From positions 490 to 5,936 of the forward strand of contig DHLY01000043.1 of NCBI GenBank assembly GCA_002405525.1: a stretch of 5,447 bases of DNA, read 5' to 3'. The stretch's first letter is position 1, and each line of letters starts with the position of its first letter. The position numbers were made by a program, and so were the translations under genes. Origin of the DNA: Proteobacteria bacterium UBA4656 (GTDB lineage: Bacteria > Pseudomonadota > Gammaproteobacteria > Xanthomonadales > Ahniellaceae). Below, one piece after another: positions 1-5,447 of this stretch. The notes under the pieces were generated by a model. It ran no database searches. It was not told where the DNA came from and saw only the letters and a list, made by a program, of their open reading frames with translations.

Positions 1-1469
1 CCGGCACCGGCAGTCTGCGCACCGGTGTCGTCCACGACCTCGTGCTGGCCACCATCGGCGGCCTGTTCTTCAACTCGGTGTCCCCGGCCATCCCGGCCGC
101 CACCGAGTTCGCCGTCGGCCAGGCGATCGTCGACTCGATCAACACCCTCGGTCGCGCGCCGTCGTTCACCAACTTCGCGGACACCAAGCTGAGCACCTTC
201 CAGCAGGAGTTCGCGATGATCGGCGACGCGGGCAACCTCGACTACGCGCTCGGCGCGTTCTACTTCAAGGACGAGGGCCGCTTCCGCAACAACCGTTGGG
301 CGCTGTTCCCGATCTCGGCGTCGGACACGACCTCGCACGACAACGCCACCAAGTCGCTGGCCTTCTACGGTCAGGGCACCTGGCGGATGTCCGAGGACAG
401 CCCGCTGTCGGTCACGGTCGGCCTGCGTCGCACCAAGGAGACGAAGGACGTCACCTACCTGTGGCGCAGCAGCGCCAACCCGTCGGGCTTCTTCGGCCCG
501 TTCTTCGCCGGTCGTCCGCTGTCGAGCACCTACGTCGCCGACGAGCTCGCCGAGACCCAGCCCGAGGTCGCCGGCATCTTCGGCAAGAAGTTCAGCAAGG
601 ACTTCAGCAACACCAGCGGCAAGCTGACCCTGGGCTACGACTTCACCGACGACATGTACGGCTTCCTCACCTACTCGACCGGCTACAAGAGCGGCACGTA
701 CAACGGTGACTTCTACGACTCGGTCAACAACACCGGCGATCTGCTGCTGCCCGAGAAGATGAAGAACATCGAGGCGGGCTTCAAGGCCGACCTGACCGAC
801 CGGATGCGCCTCAACGTGGGCCTCTTCCGCTACGACTACCGCGACATGCACATCTCGTCGTTGTTCGTGCGGCCGAACGGCAGCGTGGTCAGCCGCATCC
901 AGAACGCCGGTCGCGCCAAGCGCTACGGCGGCGAGATCGAGCTGACGGTGCAGCCGCTCGACAACCTCACCGCGGCCCTGTCGTGGTCGGGCGTGCGCGG
1001 CACCTTCGACGAGTTCCCGCTGGCCCGCAACGCGACGACCAGCATCCCGAACACCGTCGACTTCGCCCGCCGCGGCCTGTCGCCGGACAACCAGGTGACC
1101 GCCAACATCGACTGGAACATCATGCGCACCGACTTCGGCCGGCTGTCGCTGAACCTCAACGCCAACTACCAGTCGAGCACCTACGCCATCGCGATGAGCT
1201 CGGACAGCTACGGCGCGCCGGCGAACGCGCCGGTCATCTTCGACCAGCTGACCAACAACTCGCGCACGCTGGTCAACGCGCGGCTGAGCCTGGCCGATGT
1301 GGCGCTCGGTGACTCCAAGCTGCGCGTCAGCCTCTGGGGCCGCAACCTGACGGACGAGGACTACCGCGAGTTCTCGTTCAACTACGGCGCCTCGCTGGGC
1401 CTCAACCTGGCGCAGTACGGCGAGCCGCGCACCTACGGCCTCGACTTCGCGGTGCTGATGGGCGAGTGA
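1..1469 (+). CDS. TonB-dependent outer-membrane receptor, C-terminal part (5' end off the window)
   Basis: The reading frame is open from base 3 to the TGA at 1467-1469 (488 visible residues) with no start of its own; the GTG at 42 is internal, because the frame continues to the left edge. This is most of the 22-strand beta-barrel of a TonB-dependent receptor, which takes up a ligand across the outer membrane using TonB/ExbBD energy. Support comes from the alternating aromatic/polar strand pattern and family motifs: LPEKMKNIEAGFKADL at about 750-797, RYGGEIEL at about 922-945, the late-barrel NLTDEDYREF at about 1344-1373, and EPRTYGLDF just before the end. The plug domain, TonB box and signal peptide would lie upstream. 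The protein ends LMGE instead of the usual terminal Phe/Trp/Tyr. The substrate cannot be read from the barrel; the convergent catabolic operon suggests a hydrophobic compound such as a steroid rather than a siderophore, which is inference. Family assignment is firm. Confidence 0.95.
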   Translation, partial: GTGSLRTGVVHDLVLATIGGLFFNSVSPAIPAATEFAVGQAIVDSINTLGRAPSFTNFADTKLSTFQQEFAMIGDAGNLDYALGAFYFKDEGRFRNNRWALFPISASDTTSHDNATKSLAFYGQGTWRMSEDSPLSVTVGLRRTKETKDVTYLWRSSANPSGFFGPFFAGRPLSSTYVADELAETQPEVAGIFGKKFSKDFSNTSGKLTLGYDFTDDMYGFLTYSTGYKSGTYNGDFYDSVNNTGDLLLPEKMKNIEAGFKADLTDRMRLNVGLFRYDYRDMHISSLFVRPNGSVVSRIQNAGRAKRYGGEIELTVQPLDNLTAALSWSGVRGTFDEFPLARNATTSIPNTVDFARRGLSPDNQVTANIDWNIMRTDFGRLSLNLNANYQSSTYAIAMSSDSYGAPANAPVIFDQLTNNSRTLVNARLSLADVALGDSKLRVSLWGRNLTDEDYREFSFNYGASLGLNLAQYGEPRTYGLDFAVLMGE

Positions 1470-1489
1470 TCCCCGCCTAGGCTGACAGG

Positions 1490-1525
1490 AAGGCCCGGCG
1501 GGCGACCGCCGGGCCTTTTTCTTTC
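1490..1525 (+). terminator. Rho-independent terminator of the TonB receptor gene
   Basis: A perfect 11-bp GC-rich stem (1491-1501 with 1506-1516), extendable by A1490-T1517, closes a GCGA loop of GNRA type. It is followed by TTTTTCTTT (1516-1524). It lies about 20 nt after the receptor stop codon. In the minus direction the same hairpin is followed by TCCTGTC with no T-tract, so it should terminate mainly plus-strand transcripts. For the minus-strand operon, which stops at 1573, it is at best a weak terminator or a 3'-end stabilising stem. Confidence 0.93.
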
Positions 1526-1572
1526 GTGGGGGGGAGGGCGGCGGCCCGTCGTGGGCATGCCGCCGTGGCGCT

Positions 1573-3213
1573 TCAGCCTGCGTCGCGCAGCGCGAAGTCG
1601 GCCGCCCGCTCGCCGATCATCACGCAGGCGGCGTGGGTGTTGCCCGAGATCAGCCTCGGCATCACCGAAGCGTCCGCGACGCGCAGACCTGCGACACCGC
1701 GCACCCGCAGCTGCGGATCGACGACCGCGCGGTCGTCCGAACCCATCCGGCAGGTGCCGACCGGGTGGTAGCCCGTCGATCCGACGGCGCGCGCGAAGGC
1801 CAACAGATCGTCATCGGATTGCGCCTTCGGACCAGGCTCGGCCTCGACGTCGATCATCCCGGCGAGCGGCGCCGTGGCGGCCACCTCCCGCGCGATGCGC
1901 ATGCCGCGCAGCGTCAGACGGCGGTCCTCCTCTTCGCGGAGATATCCGTGCACGATCTCGGGCGGCTGCAGCGGATCGTTCGAGAGGGCATGCACATGGC
2001 CGCGCGACACGGGCCGCAGCACGCAGGGCGCGATGGTCAAGCCCGGGTCCTTGCTGAGGTCGGCCTTGGCGCCGCGGGCAGCAGCCTCGAGGTCGCCGGT
2101 GACGGGCAGGCAGTGGTACTGCAGGTCCGGACGCGGCGTGTCGGACGCGCTGCGCACGAACGCGCCCGACTGGGCCGCCGGGATGGTCAGCGGGCCGTCG
2201 CGTCGCGACAGGTAGCGCATGAAGTTCCGCAGCAGCGGCCACCCGCGCAGCTCAGGGTTGTAGCTGAACACGCCGGGCCGCACGCGGAAGCCCATCGGGA
2301 TGACATAGTGGTCCTGCAGGTCCGTGCCGACGGCGGGCCGGTCGACGACGACGGGGATGCCGAGATCGCGCAGCGCCTCGCCGTCGCCGATGCCCGAGAG
2401 CTGCAGCAGTTGCGGCGTCTGGTACGCGCCCGCCGCCACGATGACCTCGCGCCGGGCACGCAGGACGGAGCGCCCGGCCGGCAGATCGACCTCGACGCCG
2501 GACGCGCGGCCGCCCTCCATGATCACGCGCCGCGCCAGCGCACCGGTCAGGACGGTCAGGTTCTTGCGCGCCGCCGCGGGCTGAAGGAAGGCCCGCGCCG
2601 CGGACCACCGCTCGCCGCCGTCGATGATGGCGTCGTAGTAGCCGCTGCCCCATTGGTCGCCGGTGTTGAAGTCGTCGTTCCGCGGGGTGCCGGCGGCGGC
2701 GAAGGCGTCGATGATCGCGTCGTTGGTCGGGTCGCGGCGCGGAGCAGGCCCGGCACGCAGCAGCCCGGTGTCGGAGTGGTGCGGACCCGCGCCGCGCGCG
2801 TTGCGCTCGGAATGCAGGAACCAGGGCTTGACCGACTCCCAGCCCCAGCCGGCCGCGCCCGCGCGCTCCCAGTCATCGTAGTCGGCGGCCTGGCCGCGGA
2901 CATAGAGCAGTCCGTTGATGTTCGAGGAGCCGCCGAGACCCTTGCCGCGCGGCAGCAGCACACGCCGGCCGCCGAGACCGGGCTCGGGCGCGGAGGACCA
3001 ATGCCAGCTGAGGCCCGGCTCGAAAGCGATCTTGCCGTAGCCGATGGGCATGCGGATGAGGAAGCTGCCGGCCTTGCCGCCGGCTTCCAGCAGCGCGACG
3101 CTGTGGCGGCCGTCGGCCGACAACCGGTTGGCGAGCACGCAGCCGGCGGATCCCGCACCCACCACCACGAAGTCGAAGCTGGCGGCCTCGCGGGACATCG
3201 GGCGTTCAGGCAT
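1573..3213 (-). CDS. GMC-family FAD-dependent alcohol/choline-type dehydrogenase
   Basis: This is a 546-residue flavoprotein of the glucose-methanol-choline oxidoreductase family, of normal family length, which oxidises a primary or secondary alcohol with FAD. Visible motifs are: the N-terminal dinucleotide-binding GAGSAG (G19, G21, G24) with the ribose-binding Glu in LLEAGG (E43); GMC signature 1, RGKGLGGSSNINGL (from about residue 89); GMC signature 2, GAYQTPQLLQLSGIG (about 262-276); and the C-terminal active site with H483 in GYHPVGTCRMGS and H527 in SGNTHAACVMIGERAADF. There is no signal peptide, so it is probably cytoplasmic or membrane-associated. The ATG at 3213 overlaps the end of the upstream Lrp gene by 8 nt and has only a weak ribosome site; the ATG at 3198, five codons later, is a possible alternative. 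It is the last gene of the operon. Substrate unknown: family members close to choline dehydrogenase and AlkJ take aliphatic, polyether or terpenoid alcohols. Family assignment is certain, substrate is not. Confidence 0.95.
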   Translation of the reverse strand: MPERPMSREAASFDFVVVGAGSAGCVLANRLSADGRHSVALLEAGGKAGSFLIRMPIGYGKIAFEPGLSWHWSSAPEPGLGGRRVLLPRGKGLGGSSNINGLLYVRGQAADYDDWERAGAAGWGWESVKPWFLHSERNARGAGPHHSDTGLLRAGPAPRRDPTNDAIIDAFAAAGTPRNDDFNTGDQWGSGYYDAIIDGGERWSAARAFLQPAAARKNLTVLTGALARRVIMEGGRASGVEVDLPAGRSVLRARREVIVAAGAYQTPQLLQLSGIGDGEALRDLGIPVVVDRPAVGTDLQDHYVIPMGFRVRPGVFSYNPELRGWPLLRNFMRYLSRRDGPLTIPAAQSGAFVRSASDTPRPDLQYHCLPVTGDLEAAARGAKADLSKDPGLTIAPCVLRPVSRGHVHALSNDPLQPPEIVHGYLREEEDRRLTLRGMRIAREVAATAPLAGMIDVEAEPGPKAQSDDDLLAFARAVGSTGYHPVGTCRMGSDDRAVVDPQLRVRGVAGLRVADASVMPRLISGNTHAACVMIGERAADFALRDAG

Positions 3214-3685
3214 CGCGCTTGCGGTCGATGATCTTGGCGACGCGGTGGTCGTACTTGAGCGTCGAGACCGCGATCGAGGTCTCGACATGCCGTACACCCG
3301 GCAGCGCGAGGATGCGGTTGTTCGCGACGGTGACGATCTCCTCGAGGGAGGAGAACAGCCCTATGCAGAGGATGTCGTAGCGTCCCGCCATCGCGATCAC
3401 GCAGCCGATCTCCCGCATCGCGGAGATCTTCTGGCACAGCGCACCCACCTCGCTCAACTGCGCCTGGATGCCGATGAGCACCACCTTGGGCGCACCGAGC
3501 GCGGCGACGTTGGTCACGGCCGTGAAACGGATGAGGTTGGCGGCCTCGAGCCGCTTGATGCGCCCGCGCACGGTGCCTTCCGTGACGCCGAGCGCCTGCG
3601 CCAGATGGCGGTTGCTCGCGCGCGCGTCGGCCGTGAGCCGGTCGATGATCTGGCGGTCGAGGTCGTCGACTTGGTAGTGGATCAT
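3206..3685 (-). CDS. Lrp/AsnC-family transcriptional regulator, second of a tandem pair
   Basis: This 159-residue protein has the standard Lrp/AsnC architecture. An N-terminal winged helix-turn-helix (about residues 7-58) starts with VDDLDRQIIDRL and has its recognition helix in TEGTVRGRIKRLEAAN (about 35-50). A RAM/AsnC ligand-binding domain follows (about 67-147), with the GRYDIL turn (G101, D104) and LPGVRHVET near the end. Such proteins bind DNA as dimers to hexadecamers and respond to amino acids or other small molecules. Its ATG shares ATGA (3685-3682) with the stop of the preceding Lrp gene and no clear Shine-Dalgarno site precedes it, so translation is probably coupled. The first 59 aligned residues match the partner at 29 positions by eye, while the ligand domains differ much more. 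It has about 10 extra basic residues at the C-terminus. The target promoter and ligand are unknown; autoregulation of this operon is inference. Confidence 0.95.
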   Translation of the reverse strand: MIHYQVDDLDRQIIDRLTADARASNRHLAQALGVTEGTVRGRIKRLEAANLIRFTAVTNVAALGAPKVVLIGIQAQLSEVGALCQKISAMREIGCVIAMAGRYDILCIGLFSSLEEIVTVANNRILALPGVRHVETSIAVSTLKYDHRVAKIIDRKRDA

Positions 3686-4140
3686 GCGATCGGCGCCACT
3701 TCGAAGTTGTACTTGACGATGTCGGCTGCGATGCCGCACTCGATGCTGCGGATGCCCTTGATCTTGGCGATGTCGCGCAGCAGCAGCGAGTGCAGCTCCT
3801 CGAAGTCGTGCAACGCGACCAGCGTCTCGATGTCGCGCGCGCCGGTCACCACATGCACGCTGAAGACCTCGGGGAGCTTGGCGAGCTCCTGGGCGACATG
3901 CTCGGCCGGCCGTCCCTGCACCTGCACGCCGACCGCGAGCAGCACCTTGTAGCCGATGGCCGCGAAGTCGGTCACCGCCACGACCTTCATGGCCTTGGCC
4001 GCCTCGAGCCGGCGGATGCGCGAGCTCACGGTCGCGGCCGCCATGCCGAGCTTGCGCGCCAGCTCCTGGTTGGTGGCGCGGCCGTCCTTGCGCAGCAGCG
4101 CGATGATCTTCTGGTCGATGTCGTCGAGCTCGATCTTCAT
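3682..4140 (-). CDS. Lrp/AsnC-family transcriptional regulator, first of a tandem pair
   Basis: This 152-residue Lrp/AsnC regulator has an N-terminal helix-turn-helix (about residues 5-57), beginning LDDIDQKIIALL with the recognition helix in AAATVSSRIRRLEAAK (about 34-49). Its RAM ligand-binding domain (about 65-145) contains the VTGARDIE turn (G100, D103) and ends in IVKYNFEV. The ATG at 4140 is chosen because GGAGG (4150-4146 on the minus strand) sits 5 nt before it and the product starts where family members usually do; a TTG at 4176 would add 12 low-complexity residues overlapping the previous gene. It begins 32 nt after the MaoC gene and its stop overlaps the next Lrp gene in ATGA. Having its own ribosome site suggests independent or boosted translation of the regulator pair. 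It is a normal-length regulator, without the HNYxR motif I associate with siroheme-decarboxylase AhbA/B proteins. Ligand unknown. Confidence 0.95.
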   Translation of the reverse strand: MKIELDDIDQKIIALLRKDGRATNQELARKLGMAAATVSSRIRRLEAAKAMKVVAVTDFAAIGYKVLLAVGVQVQGRPAEHVAQELAKLPEVFSVHVVTGARDIETLVALHDFEELHSLLLRDIAKIKGIRSIECGIAADIVKYNFEVAPIA

Positions 4141-4145
4141 GTACG

Positions 4146-4150
4146 CCTCC
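4146..4150 (-). promoter_or_regulatory. Ribosome-binding site GGAGG before the first Lrp gene
   Basis: On the minus strand GGAGG is separated by 5 nt (CGTAC) from the ATG at 4140. It decides the start of the first Lrp/AsnC gene in favour of 4140 over the in-frame TTG at 4176. It lies inside the only non-coding gap of the operon (4141-4172). That gap is too short and too GC-rich to show a convincing promoter. Confidence 0.8.
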
Positions 4151-4172
4151 GCGGCCGCACCGCCGCTCCCGC

Positions 4173-4634
4173 TCAAGCGGACACCATGAACCGGCTGATG
4201 GTATCAGCCACACAGGCCGGGCGGGTGCCGCCCTCGATCTCGACCGTCACGCGCACCACCACCTGCACCCCGCCCGTCACCGGCGTGACGGAGGCGATCT
4301 CGCCGACGGCGCGGATGCGGCTGCCGACCCGCACCGGCGCCGTGAAGCGCACCCGGTCGAGGCCGTAGTTGATGCCCATGCCCGACATCTCGACCCGCAT
4401 CAGCTGCGGCAGGAACAGGCTGCAGAGCGAGAGCGTGAGATAACCGTGGGCGATGGTGCCGCCGAAGGGGCCCGTGCGGGCGCGCTCCAAGTCCACATGG
4501 ATCCATTGATGATCGCCGGTGGCGTCGGCGAAGGCGTCGACCCGCGACTGCTCGATGGTGAGCCAGTCGGTGGGTCCGCGCTTGGAGCCGACCGCGGCGG
4601 CGAGCTCCTCGACGGAACGGAACACGGCGATCAT
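4173..4634 (-). CDS. MaoC/NodN-like (R)-specific enoyl-CoA hydratase (hot-dog fold)
   Basis: This 153-residue single hot-dog-domain protein of the MaoC dehydratase family is close to the NodN-like branch. It probably adds water to, or removes it from, a trans-2-enoyl-CoA / 3-hydroxyacyl-CoA. The hydratase signature is clear: ADATGDHQWIHVD (about residues 37-48) gives the catalytic pair D41 and H46, as in PhaJ-type (R)-hydratases. It is followed by GPFGGTIAHGYLTLSL (about 55-70) and the strand NYGLDRVRFTAPVRVGSRIR (about 89-108). The length fits a one-domain homodimeric enzyme, not the two-domain eukaryotic type. The ATG at 4634 overlaps the SDR stop as ATGA and lacks a good ribosome site, implying coupled translation with the dehydrogenase. 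Steroid and fatty-acyl catabolic clusters often hold MaoC hydratases, so a ring- or side-chain-derived acyl-CoA is likely, but the actual substrate is not visible. A non-catabolic NodN role cannot be excluded. Confidence 0.93.
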   Translation of the reverse strand: MIAVFRSVEELAAAVGSKRGPTDWLTIEQSRVDAFADATGDHQWIHVDLERARTGPFGGTIAHGYLTLSLCSLFLPQLMRVEMSGMGINYGLDRVRFTAPVRVGSRIRAVGEIASVTPVTGGVQVVVRVTVEIEGGTRPACVADTISRFMVSA

Positions 4635-5434
4635 GGATGCTGGCTCGACACGGAAAGCACCTCCCCGGTCATGTAGGACGCGAGATCGGAAGCGAGGAAG
4701 ACCATGACGTTCGCCACCTCCCAGACCTCGGCCGGGCGGCCGAACGCCTCGCGGCGCGCGAGCTCCGCGAGCAGTTCCGGGGTCGTGGTCTTGGCGAGGA
4801 AAGCGTGCATCGCGATCGACGGCGCGACCGCGTTGATGCGCACCCCGAAGGCGGCGGCCTCGAGCGCGGCGCAGCGCGTGAAGGCCATCACGCCCGCCTT
4901 GGCCGCCGCGTAGTGCGACTGGCCCGCCTGCGCGCGCCAGCCGAGCACCGAGGCGTTGTTGACGATGGCGCCGCGGCCGCGCGCCTGCATGTGCGGCAGC
5001 ATGGCGCGGGTCATACGCATGACGCTGGTGAGCGATACATCGATGACACGCTGCCACTCGTCGTCGGTCATGGCGACGACGGACGCCGTGCCGCCGAGAC
5101 CGGCGTTGTTGATGAGCACATCGACGCCACCGCCCGAGGCCTCGATCGCGGCGGTGACCAGCGCATCGACATCGGCCTGCCGCGTGACGTCGCAGGTCCG
5201 CGACTCCACGCGTCCCGGCGCGATCTCGCGCAGCTTCGCGACCGCCTCGCCGAGCCGTCGCTCGTGGATGTCGCTGACGAAGATCGTCGCGCCCTCCTCG
5301 GCGCAGCGTCGGGCGACGGCGAAGCCGATGCCGGTGCCTGCGGCGGCCGTCACCAGCACATGCTGGCCGGCGAGCAAGGACCGCGGCGGCGGGTACGGCG
5401 GGGCGCTCGGTATCTGCGGGGTCTCAGCGGTCAC
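4631..5434 (-). CDS. ipdF: SDR-family NAD(P)-dependent oxidoreductase, IpdF-like (steroid C/D-ring hydroxyacyl-CoA dehydrogenase)
   Basis: This is a 267-residue classical short-chain dehydrogenase. The cofactor motif TAAAGTGIG (T29-G37) is an unusual form of TGxxxGIG. D55, at the end of beta-2 (VSDIHERR), suggests NAD(H) preference. NNAG lies at 109-112, and the catalytic residues are S162, Y175 and K179. A proline-rich stretch (about residues 6-18) precedes the fold. From memory, TAAAGTGIGFA, SDIHERRLGEA, NNASVLGWRAQ, HYAAAKAGVMAFTRC and SVSSQ near the C-terminus match IpdF (Rv3559c of M. tuberculosis), which acts on the 5-hydroxy indane-carboxyl-CoA intermediate of steroid rings C and D. 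I could not run an alignment, so orthology is probable rather than proven; a related hydroxyacyl-CoA dehydrogenase is the alternative. The start is GTG at 5434, supported by AAGGAG seven nt upstream. The gene leads the visible operon and its stop overlaps the MaoC start. Confidence 0.85.
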   Translation of the reverse strand: MTAETPQIPSAPPYPPPRSLLAGQHVLVTAAAGTGIGFAVARRCAEEGATIFVSDIHERRLGEAVAKLREIAPGRVESRTCDVTRQADVDALVTAAIEASGGGVDVLINNAGLGGTASVVAMTDDEWQRVIDVSLTSVMRMTRAMLPHMQARGRGAIVNNASVLGWRAQAGQSHYAAAKAGVMAFTRCAALEAAAFGVRINAVAPSIAMHAFLAKTTTPELLAELARREAFGRPAEVWEVANVMVFLASDLASYMTGEVLSVSSQHP

Positions 5435-5441
5435 CGCGGGG

Positions 5442-5447
5442 CTCCTT
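5442..5447 (-). promoter_or_regulatory. Ribosome-binding site AAGGAG of the SDR gene
   Basis: AAGGAG on the minus strand lies 7 nt before the GTG at 5434 and touches the window edge. It fixes the GTG as the start and shows the SDR gene is complete. Whether a promoter or another operon gene lies just beyond cannot be seen. Confidence 0.8.

Noticed and set aside
42..1469. The GTG at 42 as the true start of the receptor gene
   Set aside because: The frame is open to the left edge and the protein would begin inside a barrel, without signal peptide, TonB box or plug domain.
1528..1555. A possible G-quadruplex in the G-rich stretch after the terminator
   Set aside because: Only three close G-runs are present and a fourth would need a loop of about 14 nt. 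In DNA this GC-rich it is not distinctive.
1633..3231. A 532-codon open frame on the plus strand, antisense to the GMC gene
   Set aside because: It is a shadow of the GC-rich GMC gene. Its product is rich in Arg, Ala, Gly and His without domain motifs, while the minus-strand frame carries all GMC signatures.
2556..3437. A 293-codon minus-strand frame overlapping GMC and the second Lrp gene
   Set aside because: It lies out of frame with two well-supported genes, its product is low-complexity Arg/Ala/Pro/Ser, and it shows no family motif.
3206..4140. The Lrp pair as siroheme decarboxylase subunits (AhbA/AhbB, NirDL/NirGH), which are also paired AsnC-like proteins
   Set aside because: Both proteins have ordinary helix-turn-helix recognition helices and standard RAM domains. 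I see no HNYxR-type motif, and no haem-d1 or haem biosynthesis genes are nearby.
3206..4213. A possible 335-residue fusion reading through both Lrp genes
   Set aside because: Only the part after the ATG at 3685 looks like Lrp/AsnC. The upstream part is the out-of-frame shadow of the first Lrp gene, so there are two separate proteins, not a fusion.
4173..5057. A 294-residue N-terminally extended MaoC protein
   Set aside because: The extension overlaps the SDR gene in another frame and is low-complexity. The ATG at 4634 gives the normal one-domain MaoC length and an ATGA overlap.

Overview
The window is GC-rich chromosomal DNA from a Gram-negative bacterium, most likely a steroid- or terpenoid-degrading proteobacterium. 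Two signs point there: the C-terminal part of a TonB-dependent outer-membrane receptor (Gram-negative envelope), and a short-chain dehydrogenase whose motifs match IpdF, the C/D-ring enzyme of bacterial steroid catabolism. Genus cannot be fixed from this sequence; sphingomonad-like and Steroidobacter/Nevskia-like hosts are both plausible. There are no RNA genes, mobile elements or CRISPR arrays, and coding density is very high.

Layout. Plus strand, 1-1469: the last 488 codons of a TonB-dependent receptor whose start lies off the left edge. It is followed by a strong intrinsic terminator (1490-1525). The other five genes all lie on the minus strand and converge on that terminator. In transcription order, right to left, they are: an IpdF-like SDR dehydrogenase (5434-4631), a MaoC/NodN-type enoyl-CoA hydratase (4634-4173), a first Lrp/AsnC regulator (4140-3682), a second, different Lrp/AsnC regulator (3685-3206), and a GMC-family FAD-dependent alcohol dehydrogenase (3213-1573). 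The junctions are ATGA overlap, 32-nt gap, ATGA overlap and 8-nt overlap, so this is one tightly coupled operon. Good Shine-Dalgarno sites are seen only before the first and third genes.

Working model (inference). The receptor brings in a bulky hydrophobic substrate. The SDR and the MaoC hydratase process CoA-thioester intermediates of ring degradation or beta-oxidation, and the GMC enzyme oxidises an alcohol group. The two Lrp/AsnC proteins, made in step from overlapping genes, probably sense a ligand related to the pathway and control this or neighbouring operons, perhaps as a hetero-oligomer. The operon promoter and any operator are not in the window: the sequence ends at the ribosome-binding site of the SDR gene.

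Most notable: the paired Lrp/AsnC genes embedded among catabolic genes, the IpdF-like SDR outside its usual cholesterol-cluster company, a His/His active-site pair in the GMC enzyme, and the non-aromatic C-terminus of the receptor.
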